From Rhodobacterales bacterium HKCCE4037 (GTDB lineage: Bacteria > Pseudomonadota > Alphaproteobacteria > Rhodobacterales > Rhodobacteraceae): DNA of 64,000 nucleotides. The stretch covers positions 248,001-312,000 of the forward strand of contig WVSM01000002.1 of assembly GCA_015689645.1 (NCBI GenBank), read 5' to 3'. Each line of letters begins with the position of its first letter. Position 1 is the first letter of the stretch. Position numbers and translations under genes: made by a program. Below, piece by piece: positions 34,763-46,291 of the stretch. The notes under the pieces were generated by a model. It was not told the DNA's origin, searched no databases, and saw nothing but the letters and a program-made list of their open reading frames with translations.

Positions 34763-35758
34763 ATGCGAGACATGACCGCCTCTCTCAAGGAGGAATACCT
34801 GGTTGCAGTCGAGGCCGCAGGGCTTGGGTTGGGGCAGGTGGACTATGTTGCCAACACGGTAATGCTCGATGACCGCGCGGCGGCGCTGCTTGATCTCCCG
34901 GCTGACAGCCCCGTTCCGCGTGGGGCGATGCACGACCGTATCCATCCCGATGATCGGGATGAGGTCGAAAAGCTGTTGGCGTTGCTGCTGGAGCCGACCG
35001 AAACCCATGCCATCGACGTCAAGCACCGCGTGGTGCATTCCGACGGCACTGTCGTGTGGGTCAGCGTCCGGAAGAAGGTGACGTTCGAGGATCGCGGCCA
35101 TGGGCTGGAGCCGGTCTCCGGCGTTCTGGCGATCATGGACATCACCGAACACAAGGTCGCGCAGGAGCACAACCGGTTCCTGATCGAGGAACTCAACCAC
35201 CGGTCGCGCAATCTTCTGACCGTCGTGCAGAGCATCGTGCGCCGCACCTTCCGGACGGGCAACGCGGACACGTTCGAGGAACGCGTGTCGCTGCGGTTGA
35301 ACGGGCTTCTGCGCAATGCCGAGGCGCTGTCGAAGGACACCTGGCAAAATGCCGACCTCGAGGAACTGGCGCTGGCGCAATTGTCGCCCTTCGTGCAGCC
35401 GGACAGCGTGCGCGTGATCCTCAATGGGCCGGCGACGAGCCTTCCGCCGACGGAAGCGCAGGCGATTGGCATGGCGTTCCACGAGCTGGCGACGAACGCG
35501 GTCAAATACGGGGCCCTGTCCGGGCCGGACGGGCGGATCGACCTGTCGTGGGGCGTGGCGGAGGATGACCCCGCGCAATTCGAGATCCGCTGGGCCGAAG
35601 TCGGCGGCCCGCCGGTGACGGAGCCCGAGGGTGCGGGGTTCGGGACCAGCGTCACGACCGAACAGGCGGCCTACGCGGTGAAAGGCAAGGTGTCGCTGAC
35701 CTATCCGCCGGAAGGTGTGGTGTGGTGCCTGCGAATGCCGAAGGACGCGATCGCCTGA
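34763..35758 (+). CDS. PAS-domain sensor histidine kinase, HWE family
   Basis: 331 residues. A PAS domain (about 10-135, with HPDDRDEVEKL and the PAC tail GVLAIMDITEHKVAQ) precedes the HWE kinase core: phosphoacceptor His146 in ELNHRSRNLLTVVQS, N-box HELATNAVKYGALS and the WxE-type IRWAE. HWE kinases are common in Alphaproteobacteria and often phosphorylate response regulators of the general stress response or light signalling. No response regulator is adjacent. ATG at 34763; the upstream extension lacks conservation. Confidence 0.88.
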   Translation: MRDMTASLKEEYLVAVEAAGLGLGQVDYVANTVMLDDRAAALLDLPADSPVPRGAMHDRIHPDDRDEVEKLLALLLEPTETHAIDVKHRVVHSDGTVVWVSVRKKVTFEDRGHGLEPVSGVLAIMDITEHKVAQEHNRFLIEELNHRSRNLLTVVQSIVRRTFRTGNADTFEERVSLRLNGLLRNAEALSKDTWQNADLEELALAQLSPFVQPDSVRVILNGPATSLPPTEAQAIGMAFHELATNAVKYGALSGPDGRIDLSWGVAEDDPAQFEIRWAEVGGPPVTEPEGAGFGTSVTTEQAAYAVKGKVSLTYPPEGVVWCLRMPKDAIA

Positions 35759-35767
35759 GCGGCGCGC

Positions 35768-36364
35768 CTAGACCAGCGCCGCCCCGGCCGATTTCATCCC
35801 GTCCCGCGCGGCGGCGAGCGAGCCACCAATGTCGATGGCCCGGCAGAGATCCTGCCGCACCGTGACCTCGAAGCCGAGCTTCGCCGCATCGACGGCGGAG
35901 AAATTCACGCAGAAATCGGTGGCGAGGCCCACGAGCGTCAGCGCGGTGATGCCACGGGTGCGCAGGTAGCCCTCCAGCCCCGTGGGCGTCTTCTGGTCAT
36001 TCTCGAAAAACGCGGAATAGCTGTCGATCGCGGGGTTGTAGCCCTTGCGGATGATCAGGTCGGCGCGGTCGGTCGTGAGGTCCGGGTGGAACTGCGCGCC
36101 GATGGAGCCCTGGATGCAATGGTCGGGCCAGAGCACCTGGGGCCCATAGGGCATGTCGATCAGGTCCATGTCCTGCTTGCCGGGATGGCTGGAGGCGAAG
36201 GAGGAATGCCCTGCCGGGTGCCAGTCCTGCGTGAGGATCACGGCGGGGAAATCGGCCATGAGCTCGTTGATGCCTGGGACGATGCTGTCGCCCTCGGGCA
36301 CGGCCAGCGCGCCGCCGGGGCAGAAATCGTTTTGCACGTCGATGACGAGAAGGGCTTGGGTCAT
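35768..36364 (-). CDS. pncA: Nicotinamidase / pyrazinamidase
   Basis: 198 residues. The catalytic triad is Asp9 (VIDVQNDF), Lys107 (IIRKGYNP) and Cys152 (GLATDFCV); metal ligands are in TQDWHPAGH. It converts nicotinamide to nicotinate, which PncB (28071-29363) then uses. ATG at 36362-36364 begins the conserved [11 protein letters not shown]. It is divergent from trhO, separated by 75 nt. Confidence 0.94.
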   Translation of the reverse strand: MTQALLVIDVQNDFCPGGALAVPEGDSIVPGINELMADFPAVILTQDWHPAGHSSFASSHPGKQDMDLIDMPYGPQVLWPDHCIQGSIGAQFHPDLTTDRADLIIRKGYNPAIDSYSAFFENDQKTPTGLEGYLRTRGITALTLVGLATDFCVNFSAVDAAKLGFEVTVRQDLCRAIDIGGSLAAARDGMKSAGAALV

Positions 36365-36439
36365 GTCTGGGCCTGCGTGGTCTGGATGCGGCAAGCCTAC
36401 GCCTTGAGCGGGCGGGGGCAAGGGCGTAATGGAGCGCCA

Positions 36440-37339
36440 ATGTTCACCGTTGCCGCCCTTTATCATTTCGCCAAGGTGCCCGACCCTTCAGCCGTGAAGG
36501 GGCCGTTGGCGGAGGTTGCCTGCAAGGCGGGGGTGAAGGGCTCGCTTCTGATTGCGCCGGAGGGGATCAACGGGACGATTGCGGGGAGCCGTGAAGGGAT
36601 CGACGCAGTGCTGGCGCATATCCGGGCCTTGCCAGGGTTTGGCGCGCTGGAGTGGAAAGAAAGCCACGCGAGCGAGGCGCCGTTCAACAAGCTGAAGGTG
36701 CGGCTGAAGAAAGAGATCGTGACCATGGGCGCGCCGGGGTTGGACCCTGCGAGCGTGGGGACCCATGTGGACCCGGCGGATTGGAATGAGCTGATCTCCG
36801 CCCCGGACGTGGCGGTGATCGATACGCGGAACGATTACGAGGTGGCGATCGGTACGTTCGAGGGCGCGGTGGACCCGGCGACCGAGAGCTTCCGCGATTT
36901 CCCCAGATGGTGGGAAGAGAACCGTGGGCGGTTCGGCAACAAGCGGATCGCGATGTTCTGCACCGGCGGCATCCGCTGCGAGAAATCGACGGCCTACCTG
37001 AAATCGCAGGGGGTCGAGGAGGTGTTCCACCTGAAGGGCGGAATCCTCAAGTACCTCGAAGAGGTGCCGCAGGAGGAGAGCCTGTGGCGGGGCGGCTGTT
37101 TCGTCTTCGACGAGCGGGTGGCCGTGGGACATGGGCTGGAAGAGACCGAGCATTTCCTGTGCCGGGCCTGTCGGCGGGCCTTGTTGCCTGCGGATCGGGA
37201 ACGGGACGAGTTCGAGGAAGGCGTGTCGTGCCACCATTGCCTGCATGAGCATTCGGATGCCGACCGCGCGCGGTTCCGGGAGCGGCAGCGGCAGATCGAA
37301 CTGGCGAAGGCGCGGGGCCAGTCTCACCTCGGGGGATGA
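36440..37339 (+). CDS. trhO: tRNA uridine-34 hydroxylase TrhO (rhodanese family, YceA)
   Basis: 299 residues. An N-terminal acylphosphatase-like domain ([15 protein letters not shown]) precedes a rhodanese domain with the loop [16 protein letters not shown], active Cys174, and a C-terminal cysteine-rich region ([12 protein letters not shown]). This is the family of E. coli TrhO, which makes ho5U34 in tRNA with oxygen. ATG at 36440 is preceded by GGAG. Its end overlaps the convergent MFS gene by 16 nt. Confidence 0.92.
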   Translation: MFTVAALYHFAKVPDPSAVKGPLAEVACKAGVKGSLLIAPEGINGTIAGSREGIDAVLAHIRALPGFGALEWKESHASEAPFNKLKVRLKKEIVTMGAPGLDPASVGTHVDPADWNELISAPDVAVIDTRNDYEVAIGTFEGAVDPATESFRDFPRWWEENRGRFGNKRIAMFCTGGIRCEKSTAYLKSQGVEEVFHLKGGILKYLEEVPQEESLWRGGCFVFDERVAVGHGLEETEHFLCRACRRALLPADRERDEFEEGVSCHHCLHEHSDADRARFRERQRQIELAKARGQSHLGG

Positions 37340-38526
37340 TCGGGAGACGCTCGGCTTGCGCCATCGCCCCTCCCGCCATCCCGCAGCATCCCCATCAGCA
37401 GGATCGGAATGGCCAGAGCCGCGACGCCGGATGACAGGAGAATGGCGGTCCGGAAATCGGCGAGTTGCGCGATGAGACCTGCGGCAGGCGCGGCGAGCAG
37501 ACCGCTGAGCATCATCGCGTTCCAGTAGAGTGCGGTCGCCTGTGCAGGCCGGTCCTGCGCGAAACTCTGGATATAGCTGATCCCGATGCTGGCGAAGAGA
37601 CCGTAATAAAGGCCTTCGAGGGAGGAGCCGAGGGCCATTTGCGGCAATGTCTGCACCGATGACAGCACAAGGATCGCCACGATCGCGAGGCAGGCGCAGG
37701 CCATGAGCGGAATGCGCAGGCCGAGGCGGGCCATCAGGAACGAACTGGAAAAGATCGCGATGACCTCGACGAAGGTCTTCACGCTGAACGCGGCGCCGGG
37801 GGCGAAGTCGGGCAGGCCGACCTCCTGCACGAAGTAGAGCGGGAGCGAGGTGGCGGTGAGGCCGTGGGCGAGCGAGAGGCAGAAGACGAAAGCCGCCGCG
37901 AGCCAGAGGTCGATCGGGGCGGAGGCGATGTCGACATCGGGTTTCGGAGGCGCGGGGGCGGTGACGTCTCGGGGGAGACCGACATACCAGACGACGGCCC
38001 ACAGGATGGCGAGGCCACAGGCGAAGGTGAAGACGGCGGTTGCCCCGATGCTCCCGGCGATCGAGAAGCTGACGGCGGGGCCGATCATCCAGGCGGTCGA
38101 GGTGGTGGCGCGCATGTAGGCGTTGAACTTCGGGCGGGCGACACCGTTACGCTCGGCCATGTGACCGCCGGTCGCGAACATCGCCGAGATCGACGAGGCG
38201 CTGAGACCGAAGCCGAAGACGCCAAGGGTAAGCGCAACCGGCAAGGTGGGCGAGACGGCCATCGACAGGCTTGTCAGCGCGTAGCCGGCCACGGCGCAGC
38301 CGATGATCGGGAAGACCCGTGTCCCGGCGTCGATGCGGCGGGCGAAGACCCGGTTGAGCGTCAGGGTGAGGGTGACGGCCATGCCGGTGTAGACGCTGAG
38401 CATCCAGGGCGGCTGCTGAAGCTCGTTGACCAGGTAGAACGGCATGAAGGGCATGATCGCCGAATTGCCGAGGGTCCCCGTGAAGAGCAGGAACAGGAAC
38501 GGGGCAAGGCGGCGCTTGGGGCTCAT
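37324..38526 (-). CDS. MFS transporter, SetA/MFS_1-like
   Basis: 400 residues with twelve hydrophobic segments. The first is [22 protein letters not shown], and the mid-loop is short, as in sugar-efflux (SetA-like) or small-drug carriers of the superfamily. The substrate is unknown. It is convergent with trhO, with overlapping coding ends (37324-37339). A terminator for the curli genes lies just upstream of its start (38573-38601). Confidence 0.82.
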   Translation of the reverse strand: MSPKRRLAPFLFLLFTGTLGNSAIMPFMPFYLVNELQQPPWMLSVYTGMAVTLTLTLNRVFARRIDAGTRVFPIIGCAVAGYALTSLSMAVSPTLPVALTLGVFGFGLSASSISAMFATGGHMAERNGVARPKFNAYMRATTSTAWMIGPAVSFSIAGSIGATAVFTFACGLAILWAVVWYVGLPRDVTAPAPPKPDVDIASAPIDLWLAAAFVFCLSLAHGLTATSLPLYFVQEVGLPDFAPGAAFSVKTFVEVIAIFSSSFLMARLGLRIPLMACACLAIVAILVLSSVQTLPQMALGSSLEGLYYGLFASIGISYIQSFAQDRPAQATALYWNAMMLSGLLAAPAAGLIAQLADFRTAILLSSGVAALAIPILLMGMLRDGGRGDGASRASPDHPPR

Positions 38527-38572
38527 GCGGTATCAGTGGATCGGGCGCGCGGCGGGCGCAAGGTGGCGCAGG

Positions 38573-38601
38573 AAAAAGCCCCCGACCGCGAGGGCCGGGG
38601 G
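38573..38601 (-). terminator. Terminator at the end of the curli unit
   Basis: On the minus strand CCCCCGGCC-ctcgc-GGTCGGGGG then CTTTTT. The stem has one G-U pair. It ends the curlin transcript or an sRNA made from its 3' region. Confidence 0.88.
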
Positions 38602-38815
38602 AGGTTGGGACACGTCTGAGGGACAGAGTCTTCCCTTTCGGGAAGGAGGGGAGAGAGCGCCGGGGGGGGGGGGAGGGAGGAGAGGGGAGGAGGATTTGGC
38701 GCTCTCTATTCGAATGTCTGGTTCCGGACGCCCGACCGCAGGGGAAACGGGGGTTGGGGTCGATCGGGCGTCCGGGGTTTCGGCCTTTCTCGGGCCGATC
38801 TGGGGGCCGGTTGGA
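38602..38815 (-). ncRNA. Highly structured 3' region of the curli unit, candidate sRNA
   Basis: Read on the minus strand after the curlin stop at 38816, the 214 nt hold: a TCGGCC/GGCCGA hairpin (38779-38799); a 12-bp perfect inverted repeat (38764-38775 with 38724-38735); a 10-bp perfect inverted repeat AGAGAGCGCC/GGCGCTCTCT (38698-38707 with 38652-38661) whose 36-nt loop is C-rich and contains CCTCCTCCC; a CTTCCC-gaaa-GGGAAG hairpin with a GNRA loop (38630-38645); then the terminator. C-rich CCUCC loops are the active motif of CcsR/cuckoo sRNAs in Rhodobacter. Whether this segment is a stable RNA is not shown. Confidence 0.55.
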
Positions 38816-39184
38816 TTACCAGCCGAAGGTGAAGACCAGGTCGCCGTCGCCGCCGTTCTGGACGATGGCACCGTTGGTGTTGTTGCCGAACTGGAAGAGA
38901 CCGCCGGCGTTGCCGCCACCGCCCTGAACGAGGGCGCCGTTGTGGCCGTTGCCTTCCTGGTGGACGACACCGATGCTGCCACCGTTGGCCACGTTGGTCA
39001 GGATCTCGACCGCGTCGCCACCGTTGGCGAGTTGGTAGCCGATGAGGCCGAGGGCGATCAGGTCACGTTCCTCCTGGGTCTGGGCCGAGATGCCGAAGCT
39101 GATCTGGCCTTGCGCGGCGGCGGGGACGGTCGTGGCGGCAGTGGCGGCGACGAGCGTGGCGGCGATGAGTGCTTTCTTGAACAT
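38816..39184 (-). CDS. Curlin-repeat protein (minor subunit / CsgB-like)
   Basis: 122 residues. Signal peptide to about residue 24 (PAAA-Q). Four glutamines stand exactly 11 residues apart (Q76, Q87, Q98, Q109), with Gly at +2 in each (78, 89, 100, 111), the curlin ladder. The N-terminal half of the mature protein is not repetitive. This looks like a minor or nucleating curlin. It is the third gene of the unit after the CsgA-like and CsgH genes and is followed by a structured 3' region. Confidence 0.82.
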   Translation of the reverse strand: MFKKALIAATLVAATAATTVPAAAQGQISFGISAQTQEERDLIALGLIGYQLANGGDAVEILTNVANGGSIGVVHQEGNGHNGALVQGGGGNAGGLFQFGNNTNGAIVQNGGDGDLVFTFGW

Positions 39185-39249
39185 GGGTAAATTCCTTTGA
39201 GAAAATTGGGTGGTTGAGAAAAAGAAGGGGTTTGAAAAAGGTCTTGGTC

Positions 39250-39648
39250 TTAAAGGTCGGCGGGGCAGCGGTATTCGCGCCCGTCGATGGTGAGGATCAG
39301 TTCCGCGTCGAGGCTGGAGGCCGACCCGGAGGTCATCATCCGGCCGAGTGTGACGGTTTCACCGGCGCGGGCCGAGAACGCTCCGCCCTGGTTGAGGCGG
39401 GTGCCGGGGCCTTCGACGCGCAGGCTGTATATGCCCGAGACGGCCTCGGATGCCTGGACGACGGGGGCGATGGTGAGCATGTTGCCCTGGGCTTCGGCGG
39501 TGATGACGCAGGCGACCGGAGCGGAGGCTTGCGCATGGGCTTCGCGGGTCACATCGGCGGTTTCTGCCGAGATCGCGGTGCAGCCGAGGACGGCCGTGCT
39601 GATCGCGGCAAGGCCGAGCGCCGTGCGGGATTTCGAAAAATTGGTCAT
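39250..39648 (-). CDS. csgH: Curli chaperone CsgH
   Basis: 132 residues. After a signal region ending near TADVTREAHAQA the mature beta-sandwich has CVITAEAQGNMLTIAPVVQASEAVSGIYSLRVEG and LTIDGREYRCPADL, with two cysteines (near residues 47 and 128) that fit a disulphide. It matches the alphaproteobacterial CsgH/CsgC-like inhibitor that keeps curlin soluble in the periplasm. It lies between two curlin-repeat genes, which supports the call. Confidence 0.82.
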   Translation of the reverse strand: MTNFSKSRTALGLAAISTAVLGCTAISAETADVTREAHAQASAPVACVITAEAQGNMLTIAPVVQASEAVSGIYSLRVEGPGTRLNQGGAFSARAGETVTLGRMMTSGSASSLDAELILTIDGREYRCPADL

Positions 39649-39693
39649 GGGCCTGTCCTTTCAAAAAATGGATTTGGTCTTTGAACGATGGGT

Positions 39694-39729
39694 CCGGGGG
39701 TGGGGCGAAGGGGATAACCCCGCCCCCGG
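39694..39729 (-). terminator. GC-rich hairpin between the CsgA-like and CsgH genes
   Basis: CCGGGGGTGGGG at 39694-39705 pairs with CCCCGCCCCCGG at 39718-39729, twelve pairs including one G-U. There is no T run on the minus strand after it, so it is more likely a partial terminator or an RNA-stabilising stem that raises the level of the major subunit. Confidence 0.6.
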
Positions 39730-39740
39730 CTGTCCGGGGC

Positions 39741-40175
39741 TTAGTTGCCCTGGATGATGAGGCTGGTGTTGCCAACGCCGCTCTGGTTCACGACGCCGGT
39801 GTTGCCAACGCCGGCCTGGATCACGGCACCGGTGTTGAAGGCGCCGTTCTGGACGACTTCACCGTAGTTCAGGGCACCGGTCTGCTGGACTGCGCCACCG
39901 TTGAAGTTGCCGTTCTGGCCGACAACGCCGGTGTTCAGAGCGCCGTCCTGGCCGATGATCACGGTGTTGAAGTCACCGTTGGACACGCCGGCTGCCGAGT
40001 TGGACCAGCCGATCTGGTCGATCTGCGTGAAGTTGCAGTTGCCGAACTGCTGGACGCCGGCCTGGTGATCCCAGCCGAACTGGTTTGCGGCAGCGAAGTT
40101 GCAGGCGGATGCGGCACCGGCGGAAACGATCAGTGCGGTTGCGACGGCAGCGGTTTTGATGAGTGCGAATTTCAT
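39741..40175 (-). CDS. Curlin-repeat protein (major subunit, CsgA-like)
   Basis: 144 residues. Signal peptide MKFALIKTAAVATALIVSAGAASA, cut after residue 24. The mature chain is an uninterrupted beta-solenoid: Q-x-G-x-x-N (Gln, Gly at +2, Asn at +5) repeats at residues 32, 43, 54, 65, 76, 87, 98, 109, 120 and 131, always 11 apart; only position 65 has Ser for Gln and position 37 has His for Asn. Canonical CsgA repeats are 22-23 residues with this motif on alternate strands, so this ladder is denser. Two cysteines (25, 47) could form a disulphide. Promoter region lies in the 418 nt upstream. Confidence 0.88.
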   Translation of the reverse strand: MKFALIKTAAVATALIVSAGAASACNFAAANQFGWDHQAGVQQFGNCNFTQIDQIGWSNSAAGVSNGDFNTVIIGQDGALNTGVVGQNGNFNGGAVQQTGALNYGEVVQNGAFNTGAVIQAGVGNTGVVNQSGVGNTSLIIQGN

Positions 40176-40593
40176 TTTGGAAGTCCTTAAATAAAGTTTT
40201 GGTTCAGGTGTGTGTTTCAGTTCAGGTGGTATTGGCCCGGTGGGGTGTGTGCCCCGTTGAGCCGATGACCAGAACTTGGCCCCTTCCGCCCCTGTCAGAC
40301 AATTTCAGCGAAAAGAAAGGTCATAACAGGTCGATGTTATCGGATGTCATTGGATTAAATTACTGATTTTAATACATAAAAAATAGGTTCGGCGATGTGC
40401 CGCATCTGATGAAAAGGTTTGGCGATAGCAGTCTGACACGATCCAAAAACGGCGGTGTTATCGGGTGTCGGAGCGGCAGGTAAGGTTTCCCCGCAGTTTC
40501 GGGGACGTGGTGCCGGAGCGGGATTCTGATGAAGAGAGGCTTAAGGTAAGGGCAGCCTTACCCTTGGCGCGCGATTCGAATCGCTGGGGCGGG
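40176..40593. promoter_or_regulatory. 418-nt gap with curli promoter and repeated elements
   Basis: No gene seen. The first part is AT-rich (40350-40390), as a promoter would be. ATAACA-ggtcga-TGTTAT (40323-40340) is a perfect inverted repeat, and TGTTATCGG(A/G)TGTC occurs at 40335-40348 and again at 40456-40469, 13 of 14 identical. The two copies flank the AT-rich part, suggesting a looped or cooperative regulator site. The rest, next to the DUF2461 gene, shows a palindrome around GATTCGAATC (40570-40580) without known role. Confidence 0.55.
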
Positions 40594-41256
40594 TCAGGCC
40601 TGTCCCGGAAAGGTTTCGTGCAGAATCGTCCAGGCGGGCAGGAGCGTGGGAATCACCGAGTTCAGGGCCTTGAGAAGCCCCTTGTCCTGCCAGCCGTCCG
40701 GCAGATCGCGGGTCAGGGCGAAGGCCTTGCGCTTGAGGAACTCCACATGGGGATGGTCCTGATCGTAGGGTTTCGGGACCCGCTTGAGCGGATCGGGGCC
40801 CCAGTCGGACAAGCGCGCGCCAGAGGTTTCCATCACCTCGGTCAGATCGTCGCCGCGGCGGTCGATCATACTGCGATAGGCGGTGAGACTTTCCTTCTGC
40901 AGGTTCATGACCCCCATCCCGAGCAGCAGGTAATCCGGCGCGCTTCCGAAGAACCACGCGGGCGAGGGCGCGTCGCCGGGTTGCGACCACATCATGTGGA
41001 GATGCGTGTTGTAAGGTGTCTTGTCTTTCGAGAAGCGGACGTCGCGGTGGATGCGGAAGACCTTGGGCGCGTGGAGCTTGCCGGTGTGGCGGGACAGATC
41101 CTCGGCCACGAGGTCGGCGAGGAGTTCGGCCGGTTTGCGGATCTCGGAGGTGTAGGTGTCCTTATGGGCCTTGAAGAAGTCGCGATTGTTGTTGGCGCGC
41201 AGCTTCGTGAAGAAGCCGTTGGCGTGCTGGATCATCTCGGCGAAGCCGTCGGACAT
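40594..41256 (-). CDS. DUF2461 (TIGR02453) family protein
   Basis: 220 residues. FFTKLRANNNRDFFKAHKDTY, FRIHRDVRFSKDKTPYNTHL and PDYLLLGMGVMNL are the conserved blocks of DUF2461. The molecular role is unknown. Start ATG at 41254-41256 is chosen as the beginning of the conserved region (MSDGFAEMIQHANGFF). A hemerythrin-type gene is divergent from it, 100 nt away. Confidence 0.85.
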   Translation of the reverse strand: MSDGFAEMIQHANGFFTKLRANNNRDFFKAHKDTYTSEIRKPAELLADLVAEDLSRHTGKLHAPKVFRIHRDVRFSKDKTPYNTHLHMMWSQPGDAPSPAWFFGSAPDYLLLGMGVMNLQKESLTAYRSMIDRRGDDLTEVMETSGARLSDWGPDPLKRVPKPYDQDHPHVEFLKRKAFALTRDLPDGWQDKGLLKALNSVIPTLLPAWTILHETFPGQA

Positions 41257-41355
41257 CGGGAGCCTCCCATATTCGGTGCGAAAGGTAACGGAGCCTGTGC
41301 GCCTGTCCAGTGACTTGGGGGTGGGACACGGGCGCGATCCGATTATGTAAGGGGC

Positions 41356-41925
41356 ATGGATGATCTTTCCCTCGCCACCCGCCCCAAGCTGCCCGATGCG
41401 TTGAACACGCTCGTCCTCGATTTTCCGAGGGACGAGTGGCAGGCGCATCCGCATTTCCATGGACTCGTCAGTTTCTGGCTGGAACGGCACATGATGTTCC
41501 GGCAATTGCTGGAGGCGTTGCAGAACGAGACGCAGGGCATTCTCGACGGCAACCGCGATCCGCGTGCCTATGCGGGGGCGGTGTCGCGATACGGCGGGAT
41601 GCTGGTGAGCCAGTTGCATGGACATCACCAGATCGAGGACCACCATTATTTCCCCGTGCTGGCCGCGAAGGATCCGCGGGTGGCCGAAGGGTTCAAGGTG
41701 CTGGATGCCGATCACCATGCGCTGGACGGCTACCTGAACGGCTTCGTCGAAGCGGTGAATGGCGGGTTGACCGGCCTGATGGAGGGCAAAGACCCGAAGG
41801 CGGAGGCCGGTCTGATCGAGACAGAGGTGACGCGCCTGGCCGGGTTGCTGGACCGGCACCTGCATGACGAGGAGGACCTCGTGGTGCCGGTGATCCTGAA
41901 ATACGGCGCGGCGGGGCTGGGCTGA
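41356..41925 (+). CDS. Hemerythrin domain protein
   Basis: 189 residues, four-helix bundle. Iron-binding motif residues are spaced as in hemerythrin HHE proteins: His45, the HGHHQIEDHH stretch (His88, His90, Glu94, His97), His120 and the HLHDEED end. It probably binds a di-iron centre and oxygen or NO. Co-directional with the VOC gene that starts 38 nt after its stop. Confidence 0.85.
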   Translation: MDDLSLATRPKLPDALNTLVLDFPRDEWQAHPHFHGLVSFWLERHMMFRQLLEALQNETQGILDGNRDPRAYAGAVSRYGGMLVSQLHGHHQIEDHHYFPVLAAKDPRVAEGFKVLDADHHALDGYLNGFVEAVNGGLTGLMEGKDPKAEAGLIETEVTRLAGLLDRHLHDEEDLVVPVILKYGAAGLG

Positions 41926-41962
41926 GACGACTGGCGGGCCGGGTGGCCCGGGAAGGAGAGAC

Positions 41963-42544
41963 ATGAACAAGCTGCAAGTGCAGGGTCTGCATCACATCAC
42001 GCTGATGGGCGCGGACCGGCAGACCTCGATTGATTTCTGGGAGGGCGTGCTGGGCATGCCGTTCCTTTTCGAGCAGCCGAATATCGACGACCCGGACCAG
42101 GGGCATCTGTATTTCGATCCCGGTGACGGGCGGCTCATCACGATCTTCACCAGCGAGGACCGCAAGCCCGACCCGACGCGCACACCGACGGACGTAGGCT
42201 GCGTGCATCACATCGCGTTTGCGGTCAGCCAGTCGATGTATTCGCAACTTGCCAGCCGTCTGGATGCGCGGGGGATCAAGCACAGCGGCGAGAAGGACCG
42301 GGGGTTCATGAACTCGATCTATTTCAAGGACCCGCTCGGGCACCTGATCGAGCTGGCATCCTACCGGTTCGTGCCGCCGCAGGGGTTCACCCATGCGGAG
42401 GTTCTGCACGAGGCGCATCTGATCCGGGTGCGGGATGGCGATGACACGATCGGTGATCCGCATCTGGCGGAAGCGATCGAAGTGCTGTCCGAGCGCGGCA
42501 CGCGGAGCCTGTCGGCGGACCGGTCGGCGAAGAACCCGTATTGA
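41963..42544 (+). CDS. VOC family protein (glyoxalase/bleomycin resistance/dioxygenase fold)
   Basis: 193 residues. GLHHITLMGADRQTSIDFWEGVLGM, DPGDGRLITIF, HHIAFAV and the FKDPLGHLIELAS end are the two beta-alpha-beta-beta-beta modules of vicinal oxygen chelate proteins, with two His and a Glu for the metal. The substrate is unknown. AAGGAG about 9 nt before the ATG. It is convergent with gyrB, with a GC-rich hairpin between. Confidence 0.87.
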   Translation: MNKLQVQGLHHITLMGADRQTSIDFWEGVLGMPFLFEQPNIDDPDQGHLYFDPGDGRLITIFTSEDRKPDPTRTPTDVGCVHHIAFAVSQSMYSQLASRLDARGIKHSGEKDRGFMNSIYFKDPLGHLIELASYRFVPPQGFTHAEVLHEAHLIRVRDGDDTIGDPHLAEAIEVLSERGTRSLSADRSAKNPY

Positions 42545-42555
42545 GGGGGGCGGCG

Positions 42556-42574
42556 CGGCCCGGTTGGCGGGCCG
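42556..42574. terminator. Hairpin between the convergent VOC and gyrB genes
   Basis: CGGCCCG-gttgg-CGGGCCG, seven perfect pairs. The following T run is short (CCTTTCG on the plus strand), so efficiency is doubtful. Confidence 0.5.
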
Positions 42575-42586
42575 ACGCCTTTCGCT

Positions 42587-45866
<3,280 letters not shown>

Positions 45867-46208
45867 ATGGCACGAAACGCCCTTTCACGAGTTCTTTTTG
45901 CCGGGGCATTGTTGCTGACTTCAGCCCTGCCCGGACTGGCGCAGGATGGTCAGGGTTGGGGCTCTGCGGGCTCGATACAACAGCAGATCGTATCACGCCT
46001 CGACGCGCAGGGGTTCGAGGTGGTGGAGATTCAACGCACCCTGCTGGGACGGTTCCAGTTCTTCGCCGTCCGCGGAGATTCGATCCGCGAAGTGGTTGTC
46101 AGCGGATCGACGGGCGAAATCCTCCGCGACGTGACGCTGGATGGCGTGGGGCGCAACAGTCCCTCGGAGGCCTCGCGATACTCAAGCGATGTCATTGTGA
46201 CGAGGTGA
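45867..46208 (+). CDS. PepSY-like secreted protein
   Basis: 113 residues. Signal peptide MARNALSRVLFAGALLLTSALPGLA, cut after residue 25. The mature part (IVSRLDAQGFEVVEIQRTLLGRFQFFAVRGDSIREVVVSGSTGEILRD) has the small alpha-beta form of PepSY domains, proposed to inhibit proteases or sense the envelope. ATG at 45867; the upstream GGAAGG is 11 nt away, a bit far. A membrane LuxR-type regulator follows 83 nt downstream. Confidence 0.7.
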   Translation: MARNALSRVLFAGALLLTSALPGLAQDGQGWGSAGSIQQQIVSRLDAQGFEVVEIQRTLLGRFQFFAVRGDSIREVVVSGSTGEILRDVTLDGVGRNSPSEASRYSSDVIVTR

Positions 46209-46291
46209 GTGGCCATGGACCATAGAGCCCGCCTGTACGGAACGGGATGGACGTCGCCGGGCACGGCCACGTTCTCCGGGGAGTGGCGGTC

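Noticed and set aside
40567-40584. tRNA T-arm-like GATTCGAATC after the DUF2461 gene
   Set aside because: The base before TTC is A and not G, and no acceptor or anticodon arm is nearby; a simple palindrome.
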